In this document: positions 43,466 to 54,610 of the stretch, in pieces | How the letters are laid out: each line of letters begins with the position of its first letter | Numbering within the stretch: position 1 is the stretch's first letter | Translations under genes and position numbers: made by a program | Notes under the pieces: generated by a model | Seen by the model: the letters and a program-made list of their open reading frames with translations, nothing else | What the model was told of the DNA's origin: nothing | Databases searched by the model: none | DNA from: Leptobrachium leishanense | Taxonomy: Eukaryota > Chordata > Amphibia > Anura > Megophryidae | DNA length: 64,000 nt | Assembly (NCBI GenBank): GCA_009667805.1 | Contig: CM019068.1 | Location: 3,207,218-3,271,217, forward strand | Direction: 5' to 3'

Positions 43466-44690
43466 TGATATCCTGCAGTGTGGGTGGGTTTGGGGTGATA
43501 TCCTGCAGTGTGGGTCAGTTTGGGGTGATATCCTGCAGTGTGGGTGGGTTTGGGGTGATATCCTGCAGTGTGGGTCAGTTTGGGGTGATATCCTGCAGTG
43601 TGGGTCAGTTTGGGGTGATATCCTGCAGTGTGGGTGGGTTTGGGGTGATATACTGCAGTGTGGGTGGGTTTGGGGTGATATCCTGCAGTGTGGGTCGGTT
43701 TGGGGTGATATCCTGGAGTGTGGATGAGTTTGGGGTGATATACTGCAGTGTGGGTGAGTTTGGGGTGATATACTGCAGTGTGTGTGCGTTTGGGGTGATA
43801 TACTGCAGTGCTGGTGAGTTTGGGGTGATATACTGCAGTATGTGTGCGTTTGGGGTGATATACTGCAGTGTTTGTGCGTTTGGGGTGATATACTGCAGTG
43901 TTTGTGCGTTTGGGGTGATATACTGCAGTGTGTGTGCGTTTGGGGTGATATACTGCAGTGTGTGTGCGTTTGGGGTGATATACTGCAGTGCCGGTGAGTT
44001 TGGGGTGATATACTGCAGTGTGTGTGCGTTTGGGGTGATATACTGTTGTGCCGGTGAGTTTGGGGTGATATATTGCAGTGTGTGTGCGTTTGGGGTGATA
44101 TACTGCAGTGCTGGTGAGTTTGGGGTGATATACTGCAGTGTGGGTGAGTTTGGGGTGATATACTGCAGTGTGTGTGCGTTTGGGGTGATATACTGCAGTG
44201 TGTGTGCGTTTGGGGTGATATACTGCAGTGCTGGTGAGTTTGGGGTGATCTACTGCAGTGCGGGTGAGTTTGGGGTGATATACTGCAGTGTGTGTGCGTT
44301 TGGGGTGATATACTGCAGTGCTGGTGAGTTTGGGGTGATATACTGCAGTGTGGGTGAGTTTGGGGTGATATACTGCAGTGTGTGTGCGTTTGGGGTGATA
44401 TACTGCAGTGTGTGTGCGTTTGGGGTGATATACTGCAGTGCTGGTGAGTTTGGGGTGATCTACTGCAGTGCGGGTGAGTTTGGGGTGATATACTGCAGTG
44501 TGTGTGCGTTTGGGGTGATATACTGCAGTGCTGGTGAGTTTGGGGTGATCTACTGCAGTGTGGGTGAGTTTGGGGTGATATACTGCAGTGTGTGTGCGTT
44601 TGGGGTGATATACTGCAGTGTGTGTGCGTTTGGGGTGATATACTGCAGTGTGGGTGAGTTTGGGGTGTTATACTGTTGTGGGAATGGTTC
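43466..44690. repeat. 30-bp minisatellite with higher-order structure
   Basis: The unit TGATATACTGCAGTGTGTGT GCGTTTGGGG repeats about 40 times at exactly 30 bp, which keeps all three frames in register and leaves a 497-codon plus frame open. Three unit types alternate, and a block of seven units (210 bp) recurs in the 3' half: the marker GATCTACTGCAGTGCGGGTG lies at about 44257 and again at about 44467. Confidence 0.95.
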
Positions 44691-44774
44691 TGGGGTATTG
44701 TGCTGCAGGATTAGTTGCAGGTGTTATCTTGCAGTGGGCGTAGGTTGTGGGTCTTTGTTTGAGTTTGTTGTGTT

Positions 44775-45135
44775 GCAGTGTGATGGGATTTGTGGTGTTG
44801 TCTTGGTGTGTCAGTGGATTTGTGGTGTTGTCTTGGTGTGTGATGGGATTTGTGGTGTTGTCTTGGTGTGTGATGGGATTTGTGGTGGTTGTCTTGGTGT
44901 GTGATGGGATTTGTTGGTGTTGTTTGGTGGTGTTGTCTGTGGTGTGTGTGATGGGATTTGTGGTGTTGTCTTGGTGTGTGATGGGATTTGTGGTGTTGTC
45001 TTGGTGTGTGATGGGATTTGTGGTGTGTCTTGGTGTGTGATGGGATTTGTGGTGTTGTCTTGGTGTGTGATGGGATTTGTGGTGTTGTCTTGGTGTGTGA
45101 TGGGATTTGTGGTGTTGTCTTGGTGTGTCAGTGGA
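44775..45135. repeat. second 30-bp minisatellite
   Basis: The unit TGTGGTGTTGTCTTGGTGTG TGATGGGATT repeats about 12 times. It follows the previous array after a degenerate transition (44690-44775), and both have period 30, so the arrays may be related. Confidence 0.92.
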
Positions 45136-45203
45136 TCCGGGTAATAGTGCAGTTACAGAGAGTCCTTCCCAAATTGTGTGAATGAACATTTCATGACTAT
45201 ATA

Positions 45204-45652
45204 CAGCCTGATGCCCTCCCATAACTCCCATCACACACAGCCTGACGCCCTCCCATAACTCCCATCACACACAGCCTGACGCCCTCCCATCACACACAGC
45301 CTGACGCCCTCCCATCACACACAGCCTGACGCCCTCCCATCACACACAGCCTGACGCCCTCCCATAACTCCCATCACACACAGCCTGACGCCCTCCCATC
45401 ACACACAGCCTGACGCCCTCCCATCACACACAGCCTGACGCCCCCCATCACACACCCCTGACGCCCTCCCATCACACACAGCCTGACGCCCTCCCATCAC
45501 ACACAGCCTGACGCCCTCCCATCACACACAGCCTGACGCCCTCCCATCACACACAGCCTGACGCCCTCCCATCACACACAGCCTGACGCCCTCCCATCAC
45601 ACACAGCCTGACGCCCTCCCATCACACACAGCCTGACGCCCTCCCATCACAC
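45204..45652. repeat. 25-bp minisatellite
   Basis: The unit CAGCCTGACGCCCTCCCATC ACACA repeats about 17 times. Early units are longer (an extra ATAACTCCC), and one unit near 45440 is shortened. Confidence 0.95.
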
Positions 45653-45889
45653 ACATGCATCATAAACACATGTTCTGCAAAAATGCACCATAAGGAGAAA
45701 AACCTAATAACATCTTCACTTAATGCCAGCAACAACAATAAACCACAAAGCAACACAAACACAACATGACGGGTGTGTGTACTTACACTTAACGTGACCT
45801 CCAAAACGTTTCATGTTTCCGTCATAGATAAGTGTTTTTTCTTGTTCTTTGCATCACATTCCGGCGCCTTCCGCCCCAGCGCTTAGAAT
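45653..45889. other. non-coding spacer
   Basis: AT-rich, no recognised feature. Confidence 0.4.
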
Positions 45890-46754
45890 TACATTCAGAA
45901 AGTATTCACCCCTTTCTTTTCATAGATTGCTTCCCCCACACTCACACTCACACTCACACTGCACATTACTGTGTAACAGAACCCACAGCAATAAACCTCA
46001 CAGTAATGTGCGCTGTGTATGAGCGTATCAAAGAGCTGCACAGCATATCCTGCCACACAGTCGCACATGCACAGGGCTAGCTGAGGCCCTGGCAGATGCT
46101 GGGCCTGGTTGATGCCTATGCGGGCAGTCCATGCCATGGCCTTTGACATGACGGCAAAATGCCGCTCTGGCAAAGGGTCACCTGGAGCCACGGCCCCATC
46201 CGGCCCTGCATATTTCAGTGGCTGGATCCAGGTGTGACAGATTCCAGTGATCAGACGTGATTTGGGGAGGCGCACACCATCTGTATAAGATCTCAGTGTT
46301 AGATTAGAGGAATACCCGAGCCGTGCGGTCAGAGGAGCGGCCTGGGATGTGTCCAAACACTGATCTGGGGAAGGACACATGTCACTGCATGGAAGGTTCC
46401 AGGGAGCAAAGCGGCTCCATGATTCCTACAAGGAAGAAGTCTGAAGTACAAACCATCACTTACCTCCACTAATCTGGCCTCTATGGCAGACTGGCCAGAC
46501 GCAAGCCTCTCCTCATGGCAAGACACATGAACAACTGCCTGGAATTTACTAAAAAGCTCCTAAAGGGCCCTCAGTCTGTGAGAAACGAGATTCTCTGGTC
46601 TGAGGAAACGAAGAATGAACTGTCTGGACTCAATTCAAAGGGTTAAGTCTGGAGGAAACCCGGCACAACCCAACAGGGAAACGTGGTGGTGGGGGGGTTC
46701 AGAAGCACAGACTGGGAGGCTGGTCAGGTTTAGAGAGCGGTGTGCTGTCAAACC

Positions 46755-47180
46755 GAGCAATCGCGTGACATTCGCTCATTTTCACAAATTGCATATGTGA
46801 GTGTGCATATGCGCGTGCACCTCCCAGCCTTCGACACATGCGCCACAAATAAACATTCGCTCCATCAAATTCAGCAATTTCCTGAGATCCGCGTCCTCCG
46901 CAGATTTACACACGGGATCCTATGTGCATGCGCGCTATAAACATTACATCCATGATCTCTGATTGTCTGATTGCCTGATCTGTGATTGGCTGATAATGCT
47001 AATTATCCCCAATTCTGACAGCTCCATGTCCGCATGCGTGAGGAAGCTCCGCCTTGCTTCATCAAATTGCTAAATTTCAGGTTAGTGTAAGCGCATTGAC
47101 GCGCGCGTATCGAAGGCTCAGAGGTACGTGTGCATGCGCAATCCGTGCAGTTTGTGAAAATGAATGTTACGTCACCGGAG
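46755..47180. mobile_element. foldback MITE inside the decayed Tc1
   Basis: About 70-bp arms are imperfectly inverted. At the left are CATTTTCACAAATTGCATAT and CAGCCTTCGACACATGCGCC; at the right are their near-complements at 47100-47175 (TATCGAAGGCTCAGAGG, GCAGTTTGTGAAAATGAATG). The inner segments (ATCAAATTCAGCAATTTCC at 46862 and CATCAAATTGCTAAATTTCA near 47060) are related as well. No clean duplication was found. Confidence 0.65.
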
Positions 47181-47214
47181 GGGATTGTTCGTTTTGAGAA
47201 ATTGTCTTTTTTTG

Positions 47215-48395
47215 ACAACAGTGGCAGACTGGCTATGATTTTGTTTTCGTTTTTGGACTGGCAGACAGGTCAGCGCTGGAGGAGCTGGGAGGCTGGTCAG
47301 GATGAGGGTGAGGAACTGCCAGACGGGTCAGGGTTAGAGGGACTGGCAGGTGGGTCACGGTGAGGGACTGGGAGGATGGTCAGGGACTGGCATATGGGTC
47401 AGGGTTGGAGGGACTGGCAGACAGGTCCTGGTTGGAGGTACCGGCAGACAGGTCCTGGTTGGAGGTACCGGCAGACAGGTCCTGGTTGGAGGTACCGGCA
47501 GACGGGTCCTGGTTGGAGGTACCGGCAGACGGGTCCTGGTTGGAGGTACCGGCAGACGTGTCCTGGTTGGAGGTACCGGGCAGACGGGTCCTGGTTGGAG
47601 GTACCGGGCAGACGGGTCCTGGTTGGAGGTACCGGGCAGACGGGTCCTGGTTGGAGGTACGGGCAGACGGGTCCTGGTTGGAGGTACCGGGCAGACGGTC
47701 CTGGTTGGAGGTCCCGGGCAGACGGGTCCTGGTTGGAGGTACCGGGCAGACGGGTCCTGGTTGGAGGTACCGGGCAGACGGGTCCTGGTTGGAGGTACCG
47801 GGCAGACGGGTCCTGGTTGGAGGTACCGGGCAGACGGGTCCTGGTTGGAGGTACCGGGCAGACGGGTCCTGGTTGGAGGTACCGGGCAGACGGGTCCTGG
47901 TTGGAGGTACCGGGCAGACGGGTCCTGGTTGGAGGTACCGGGCAGACGGGTCCTGGTTGGAGGTACCGGGCAGACGGGTCCTGGTTGGAGGTACCGGGCA
48001 GACGGGTCCTGGTTGGAGGTACCGGGCAGACGGGTCCTGGTTGGAGGTACCGGGCAGACGGGTCAGGGTTGGAGGTACCGGGCAGACGGGTCAGGGTTGG
48101 AGGGACTGGCAGGTGGGTCCTGGTTGGAGGTACCGGGCAGACGGGTCCTGGTTGGAGGTACCGGGCAGACGGGTCCTGGTTGGAGGTACCGGGCAGACGG
48201 GTCGGGTTGGAGGTACCGGGCAGACGGGTGTTGGAGGTTGTGGGGTTTCAGGGTTGGAGGGACTGGCAGGTGGGTCCTGGTTGGAGGTACCGGGCAGACG
48301 GGTCCTGGTTGGAGGTACCGGGCAGACGGGTCCTGGTTGGAGGGACTGGCAGGTGGGTCTGGGTTGGAGGTACTGGCAGGTGGGTCTGGGTAGAC
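47215..48395. repeat. 28-bp minisatellite derived from Tc1 sequence
   Basis: The unit GTACCGGGCAGACGGGTCCT GGTTGGAG repeats about 40 times; the first units are 27 bp, with irregular founders at 47260-47400. The founder form GGACTGGCAGACGGGTCAGG resembles the Tc1 segment GGGAGGCTGGTCAGGTTTAG at 46718. Period 28 makes all three plus frames read the same peptide series, giving three overlapping roughly 345-codon frames that are artefacts. Confidence 0.93.
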
Positions 48396-48911
48396 TGAAT
48401 GTAGCATAATTCATAGATATCCTTCATCCAGACCTAGTCCGGAGCTCAGGACCTCAGACTGGGCAGAAGGTTCAACTTCCAACAGGACAATCAGCCGACA
48501 CACACAGCCAAGACAAAGCGACAGCGGCTTAGGGACAACTCTGTGAGTGTCCTGGATTGATCCGGCCAGAATCAGACCTGAAGCCAAGGGAACATTACTG
48601 GAGGGACCTGGAAATGGTTATCCATCCTCGGCCCCCTCAAACCTGACAGAGCGTGAGAGGAACGTCAGAAACTGCCCAAATCGTGGCGTGCAAACCCTGA
48701 AAGAGCCCAGGCTGCAAAGGGGCTTCAACCACGCCCTGAGTGACGGCTCTGAATACTTATGTCTAGATGATATTTTTTTGGAATGTATTTTTAATGTCAT
48801 TACATGCCGGAGCGCAGCGTCATGTGACCGGAAATAACGTAAACTATTCTAGCATAATGCTGCAACATGAAAAAATGTGTGTGTGTGTGAATACTTTCTG
48901 AATGCAGTGTA

Positions 48912-49529
48912 TGAATACTGGTTACCCCAGGCTTTATTAAAATTAAACACCTTTACCATCGCTCTCCGTCAGACATAGGCGAGTTATGTGCTGGTTGCAG
49001 GAGCTGCTCTCGCCCCGTGGATGAGAGTAACGAGCCTGCTCACTGCTTGTGTTCTCTATTCGCCACCTGTGTCCCCCGCATGCCACCCGTGCGCTGCCCG
49101 CACCCCCTCTCTGCACGCTTTCCGTGGTTTGAAGTAATTTGCTTCTCTAAATGACTTTGCGCTGCGGTTGTGGAGCAGAACGTGCGCCCCGCGGCCCGGT
49201 CTAACATTGGAAATAGACTCATTAAGAGTCTGCACTTACCCGACCTGCCAATCACAGAGCATTTACTGCTGTCACATGGTGGAGCGGCCGCCACGGGCAA
49301 AGCCCCTGATGTTTCCTTTTGTCCTTAAATTCCAGTCCGTGACTTTACGTTGAGTGAATCGTTTAGTTTGTGAAAACACAGAAGCGTCTGCAGCTCAGAT
49401 TATGGTTTATTGCATGACCGGATGCGAGGCACCAACTCCGGGAGTCAGACTGGACGGTTAAAGCGGCTAAGGTCAGGGAGTGGAAAATACAAAGCCCAGC
49501 CTTATGGCCAGTATCAGGAGAGAGTGGAA
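48912..49529. other. non-coding, unclassified
   Basis: GC-moderate sequence with no element or gene that I recognise. Confidence 0.4.
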
Positions 49530-49830
49530 CACAAACTGGCCAAGATCAGGGGAGAGAGAGGGATACAAAGAATGGCTGAGGTTAGGGGGAGAGAGAGGGA
49601 TACAGAGAAGGGCTGAGGTCAGGGGAGAGAGAGGGATACAGAGAATGGTTGAGGTCAGGGGAGAGAGAGGGATACAGAGAATGGCTGAGGTCAGGGGAGA
49701 GAGAGGGATACAGAGAATGGCTGAGGTCAGGGGAGAGAGAGGGATACAGAGAATGGCTGAGGTCAGGAGAGAGAGGGATACAGGGAATGGCTGAGGTCAG
49801 GGGAGAGCGAGGGATACAGACTGGCCGAGG
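49530..49830. repeat. 36-bp minisatellite
   Basis: The unit GGGGAGAGAGAGGGATACAG AGAATGGCTGAGGTCA repeats about eight times, with small length changes. Confidence 0.9.
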
Positions 49831-49859
49831 TCATGGGGGAGGTCCACAATGGTGACCTC

Positions 49860-50095
49860 TCAGACGCTTGCTGCAGTGACCTCTCTGTGTCGCTGGCTGC
49901 AGGGACCGCTCTGTGTTGCTGGCTGCAGGGACCGCTCTGTGTCGCTGGCTGCAGCGACCGCTCTGTGTCGCTGGCTGCGGTGACCGCTCTGTCGCTGGCT
50001 GCGGTGACTGCTCTGTCGCTGGCTGCGGCGGCCGCTCTGTGTCGCAGGCTGCGGCGACCGCTCTGTGTCGCTGGCTGCGGTGACCTCAGTGTGCT
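49860..50095. repeat. 26-bp minisatellite
   Basis: The unit GACCGCTCTGTGTCGCTGGC TGCGGC repeats about nine times; two units are shortened to 24 bp. Confidence 0.9.
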
Positions 50096-50532
50096 TGTTA
50101 TGAAGCTCAGATTTTCCCGTTGGTTTCGGTGTTTTGGTGTTCCGGTGTTCCATATTTACTGAGGGCCCCTAGAGCTTTATCATATGCGTGGCCAATTCTC
50201 ATTCATTTAATATGTCGCCCGCGCGGCCTGAGGCGCACACGATCATCTTTTATTTCCTGCCTCATCAGCACCGGACACAATGCTTTCCCAAATCTGACAT
50301 TCCTGGCAGCGCCCGGCTGGGGCCCCATCCAGGCAGCATGAATCGTTTAACATACCTGCTGCAAGGCAGCATAGGGGCCTTTAACCCCTCATATGCCAGC
50401 CTGGCAAGATCTCCATGGAACAGGAAATGACTCTGTGAATTGTGTGATATTTTTTTTTTTTTACGGAATTCTTTTCTCCCAGTGGAAGCTTTGTGTATTG
50501 TGCTGGAAAAGCGCTGGCAGAGGATGGGATCA
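50096..50532. other. non-coding, unclassified
   Basis: No recognised gene or element, only a T run at 50450-50462. Confidence 0.4.
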
Positions 50533-50760
50533 GTGGTGTATTTTGGCCTAGGCCAACAAGGCCTAGGGCGGCACTTTCCAGGGGGCGGCGGCCCGCACCG
50601 GGTGGCACCACCCCCCAAAAAGTTAAGTATTGCAAAGTATTTTACCAGGAAGGATACATTGAGATTTCACTAATTTTCAGTATGTCCTGGGTAGGCAAGG
50701 CCTAGGCTTTCACTTTCCAGGGGGCAGCAAAAAACCTCACCACTAAATGGGTTACTCACA
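50533..50760. mobile_element. hAT-like end fragment (CAGTGGTGTA family)
   Basis: It starts CAGTGGTGTATTTTGGCCTA. The same family end appears at about 8871 and 51352 and, inverted, at about 54999. A matching partner end and an 8-bp duplication could not be assigned, so only the end is called. Confidence 0.5.
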
Positions 50761-52371
50761 GAGGACCGAAATGACGCCAACATTTTGGTGTTCTGTAGTT
50801 CCCTGCACTTTGGGGAATAAAATTTCCCCACCTTGCAGTGAATTCACCATTCACCACAGGGCCCCCAAAGTGCAGGGAGTCGGTCACTGAATGCTGCCAC
50901 CGCAAACCCATGGCCTGCTGTTTTAAAAAGAACTACTGAACGAAAATGTCTGGAATTTACATATAAGATCCCATGATTTATAATAAAAGTTCTGTTACAG
51001 AAGAAAGAAAAAACGCTATTAAAAAAAAGGGGGAAAAATCTTGCCGAAAAATGACTAAAAGGTACTAAAAAAAAATCAATAAAGACTTTTTACTGCAGAT
51101 TAAAATAATAAATGGTTTATTAGATATTGCATAAAAACGGGAATATTTTTAACATTGAAACCTATGGGGTTCGCCTGTATAAACCTGCTGATTGAAACCA
51201 CCGAACATCAGGGCATTTCACTGCCATTTCTCTGTGGTTCGGTGTTCTCTGAATAGATTAACCATTACTTCTCTATGGGGATTTGCACTGCCTTCAAGCT
51301 GCACCGTACTTGCTGGCAGTTCGCCAAACTTGTGTGTGAGCATATCACAGAGCAGTGGTGTACTTAGGGGAGTGGTGGAGGGCGGGCCGCCCCAGGTACC
51401 AGTGATTATTGGGGTGTCATTAGGGTGTACTAGGAGGTGCCACTGTCACTGTGTGTCAGCTTTGAGCTGTGTTCTCAAACAACGAGCAGCGGAGCAGGGC
51501 GTTTGCATAAGGAATAAAATCGAATAGAATAAAAATCCCCCTCTCCTCTCTCCATAGCTCCTCCCCCCCGCAGCAGCTCTAGGAGAGGGGACGGGGATGT
51601 GATTTGTGTGCAGAGAGAGAAAATGACAGTAAATGGCAGGTAAAGGGGGGGGGGGGTTATCAGCAGAATATGAAGCCCTGTCTGCTTACTGCTGTTTAAA
51701 GTGGACTTTTCCTTAACAAGCTCTGCAGTGATCAGAGGTTTGTCATTGAGCTGCCTGGCTCTTGGTGAGGTCCTGCATAGAGGGGGCCAGGCTGCATTCA
51801 CTGCATCACCAGTGAATAGGCAGCCCAGGGTAGACAGGGAAGAGGGAGTCTTAAAAAACTGGAAAAGTAAAGAAAAAATACCATAGCAGCATCTTATACC
51901 TGCAAAACACACACCCATTCTCTGCTCAGCAACTCCAATCCACAAAACCAGCCACCCAGCACATACACACAACTCCTATCACTCAACACAAGCCACCCCA
52001 ACACACACAGTTCTCATCAACAAAACAAGCCACATGTGTACTTTTGTTCATAGCAGGAGGATTGCTATGTTGTGAGTTTGCAAAATCACTTAAATAGCAA
52101 TTCTTCAAAAAAAATCTACACTCGCCTCTTATTGCACAGCACAGAGGACACATGATCCACCATCGGCAGATTCATAATATATCATTAATATATGTATACA
52201 TCATGTCCTGCCAGAATGCTAGAACTAAAAATATTTTTGTAAACATTAAAAAAGTGCGTCTGATTTATTTATTTATTTTAATATTTTTTTTTTACTTTTT
52301 AAAGTTTTGGGGGGGGGGTGCCAAATATAGGATCCACCCCGGGTGCCAAATGTTCTAGGTGGATTTGGGTC
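50761..52371. other. non-coding, with one more CAGTGGTGTA end
   Basis: At about 51352 CAGTGGTGTACTTAGG marks another hAT-like end of the family seen at 50533. A block near 51075-51180 (GACTTTTTACTGCAG, GGTTTATTAGATATTG) resembles interior sequence of the hAT element at 38750. Another at about 52160-52200 resembles 6315-6360 in the piggyBac-like element. The stretch is therefore transposon debris, without genes. Confidence 0.5.
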
Positions 52372-52566
52372 GAAATCCCTACAACCAGGTTCCCTAATGC
52401 CAAAATCCCTACAACCAGGTTCCCTAATGCCAACTTCCCTACACGGCCAGCTTCCCTACACGACCAGCTTCCCTACACGGCCAGCTTCCCTACACGGCCA
52501 GCTTCCCTACACGGCCAGCTTCCCTACACGGCCAGCTTCCCTACACGGCCAGCTTCCCTACACAGA
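52372..52566. repeat. 28-bp duplication and 17-bp minisatellite
   Basis: AAATCCCTACAACCAGGTTC occurs twice at 52372-52432. About eight copies of the 17-bp unit CTTCCCTACACGGCCAG follow. Single inverted copies of these motifs lie at 53215-53335. Confidence 0.9.
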
Positions 52567-52579
52567 CATCCAAAATCCC

Positions 52580-53190
52580 AGCGGCTAACACTAACCCTAC
52601 TCCCTAACCCCCTAAACCTAGCCCTAATCCTAACCCCCCTAAACCTAGCCCTAACCCTAACCCCCTTAAACCTAGCCCTAACCCACTAAACCTAGCCCTA
52701 ACCCTCTAAACCTAGCCTTAACCCCCTAAATCTAGTCCTAAACCCTAACCCCCTAAACCTAGCCGTAACCCTAACCCCCCTAAAACTATCCCTAATCCTA
52801 AACCCCCCAAACCTCGCCCTAACCCCCTAAACCTAGCCCTAACCCCCTAAACCTAGCCTTAAACCTAACCCTAATCCCCCTAAACCTAGCCCCCATAAAT
52901 CTAGCCCTAGCCCCCTGAAACTAGCCCTAGCCCCCTGAAACTAGCCCTAGCCCCCCTAAAACTAGCCCTAATCCTAACCCCCCAAACCTAGCCCTAACCC
53001 TAACCCCCTAAACCTAGCCTTAAACCTAACCATAATCCCCCTAAACCTAGCCCCCCTAAATCTAGCCCTAGCCCCTGAACCTAGCCCTAACCCCCCCTAA
53101 ACCTAGCCCTAACCCTCTAAACCTAGCCATAACCCTAACCCCCCTAAACCTAGTCCTAACCCTTTTTAACCTAGGGTTAGGGTGTTAGTA
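52580..53190. repeat. telomere-like degenerate array
   Basis: The array is rich in CCCTAA and built from units like CCTAAACCTAGCCCTAACCC. It changes orientation at about 53168-53190 to TTAGGG-type sequence (CTAGGGTTAGGGTGTTAG). The vertebrate telomere hexamer is CCCTAA/TTAGGG. Here it is interspersed and degenerate, so this is an interstitial telomere-like repeat, not a chromosome end. Confidence 0.8.
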
Positions 53191-53445
53191 TTAGGGTTTG
53201 CCGCTGGGATTAGGGATGTCTGCAAGTTGGCCGTGTAGGGAAGTTGGGATGTCCGGCACTTGTTCCGTCTGGAAGTTGGCCATCAGGATTTTGGCATTAG
53301 GGAACCTGGCTGTAGGGATTTTGTCCGGCACCCGTTCTAGGTATGCCCCTGGCAGTGATGTTACCTCTACTCCACCCAGCCGGGTTGAGGGGGGGGGGCC
53401 CGGATACCATGCTAGATTGCAGGCGGTCCAACAGTTCACGGCAGC

Positions 53446-53653
53446 AGTGGGTGTCCAGTCCGAAATAGAGTGAGAGTCCGTGTTAAAGAAAGGGCCGGAG
53501 GCTGCGTGCGTGCAGGTCACGTGGTCCGGCCAGTCAGGTGGTACTGAGTCTTGGTACCACCTGACTGGCTGAACCACGTGACGCACACGCACGCAGCTGC
53601 CCGCCCTTTCGTTAACACGGACTCTCACTCTATTCTGGACTGAACATCCACCG
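53446..53653. repeat. large palindrome of about 208 bp
   Basis: The arms of about 95-100 bp are near-perfect inverses: GAGTGAGAGTCCGTGTTAA against TTAACACGGACTCTCACTC, and CCAGTCAGGTGGTAC against GTACCACCTGACTGG. A spacer of about 9 bp sits at the centre (TGAGTCTTG, 53550-53560). The right arm has small indels. It may be a MITE, but no duplication was found. Confidence 0.9.
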
Positions 53654-53847
53654 GGAAGGGAATCAAAGCCACGGTGCACCCTCTGGTAGTGGCACCCCAC
53701 TGCTGACAAGATGGCTCCACGCACAGGCACAGCCGCGATCCTAACGTGGCCTGGAGGGACCTCCTGCTGAGTCCGTACACAGTCCTACCGCGGACGGAGG
53801 CCGGTAAATATAGAATAAATAATTGCTGTGTTGTCATATTCACTCGG

Positions 53848-54610
53848 TTTGCTGGGAGTTTTATTGCTGTGGATTCTGATATGCTGACACACACCGCACA
53901 TTGCATTGCTGGGAGTTTTATTGCTGTGGATTCTGATATGCTGACAAACCCCGCACATTGCATTGCTGGGAGTTTTATTGCTGTGGATTCTGATGCGCTC
54001 ACACACACCACACATTGCATTGCTGGGAGTTTTATTGCTGTGGATTCTGATGCGCTGACACACACCACACATTGCATTGCTGGGAGTTTTATTGCTGTGG
54101 ATTCTCATACGCTGACACACACCACACATTGCATTGCTGGGAGTTTTATTGCTGTGGATTCTCATACACTCATGCATATTGCATTTTCTGGGAGTTTTAT
54201 TGCTGTGGATTCTGATGCGCTGACACACACCACACATTGCATTGCTGGGAGTTTTATTGCTGTGGATTCTCATACGCTGACACACACCACACATTGCATT
54301 GCTGGGAGTTTTATTGCTGTGGATTCTGATATGCTGACAAACCCCGCACATTGCATTGCTGGGAGTTTTATTGCTGTGGATTCTGATGCGCTCACACACA
54401 CCACACATTGCATTGCTGGGAGTTTTATTGCTGTGGATTCTGATGCGCTGACACACACCACACATTGCATTGCTGGGAGTTTTATTGCTGTGGATTCTCA
54501 TACGCTGACACACACCACACATTGCATTGCTGGGAGTTTTATTGCTGTGGATTCTGATGCGCTGACACACACCACACATTGCATTGCTGGGAGTTTTAGT
54601 GCTGTGGATT
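53848..54610. repeat. 57-bp minisatellite
   Basis: The unit TTGCTGGGAGTTTTATTGCT GTGGATTCTGATGCGCTGAC ACACACCACACATTGCA repeats about 13 times. Since 57 is a multiple of 3, frames on both strands stay open (about 300 codons each); neither looks like a gene. Related single fragments occur at 8260-8330, 45950-46045 and 54625-54700. Confidence 0.93.

Larger units (their letters stand above)
45890..48911 (+). mobile_element. decayed Tc1 transposon interrupted by foldback MITE and minisatellite
   Basis: The left end TACATTCAGAAAGTATTCA and the right end TGAATACTTTCTGAATGCAG are the inverted termini of a common vertebrate Tc1 family. Transposase-like DNA reads through 46330-46740 (ATCTGGGGAAGG, CTCTGGTCTGAGGAAACGAA, ATTCAAAGGGTTAAGTCTGG) and 48440-48700 (CAACTTCCAACAGGACAATC, TCAAACCTGACAGAGCGTGA). 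Many stops and indels make it inactive. The middle is replaced by a MITE and an expanded array. Left-side DNA at 45940-46060 contains a fragment related to the 57-bp minisatellite. Confidence 0.82.

Noticed and set aside
47350..48409. Three overlapping open frames of about 345 codons
   Set aside because: A 28-bp period makes all three frames open with the same peptide series; this is an array artefact.
52580..53190. True telomere
   Set aside because: The hexamer is degenerate and interspersed, and unique sequence with other arrays continues on both sides.
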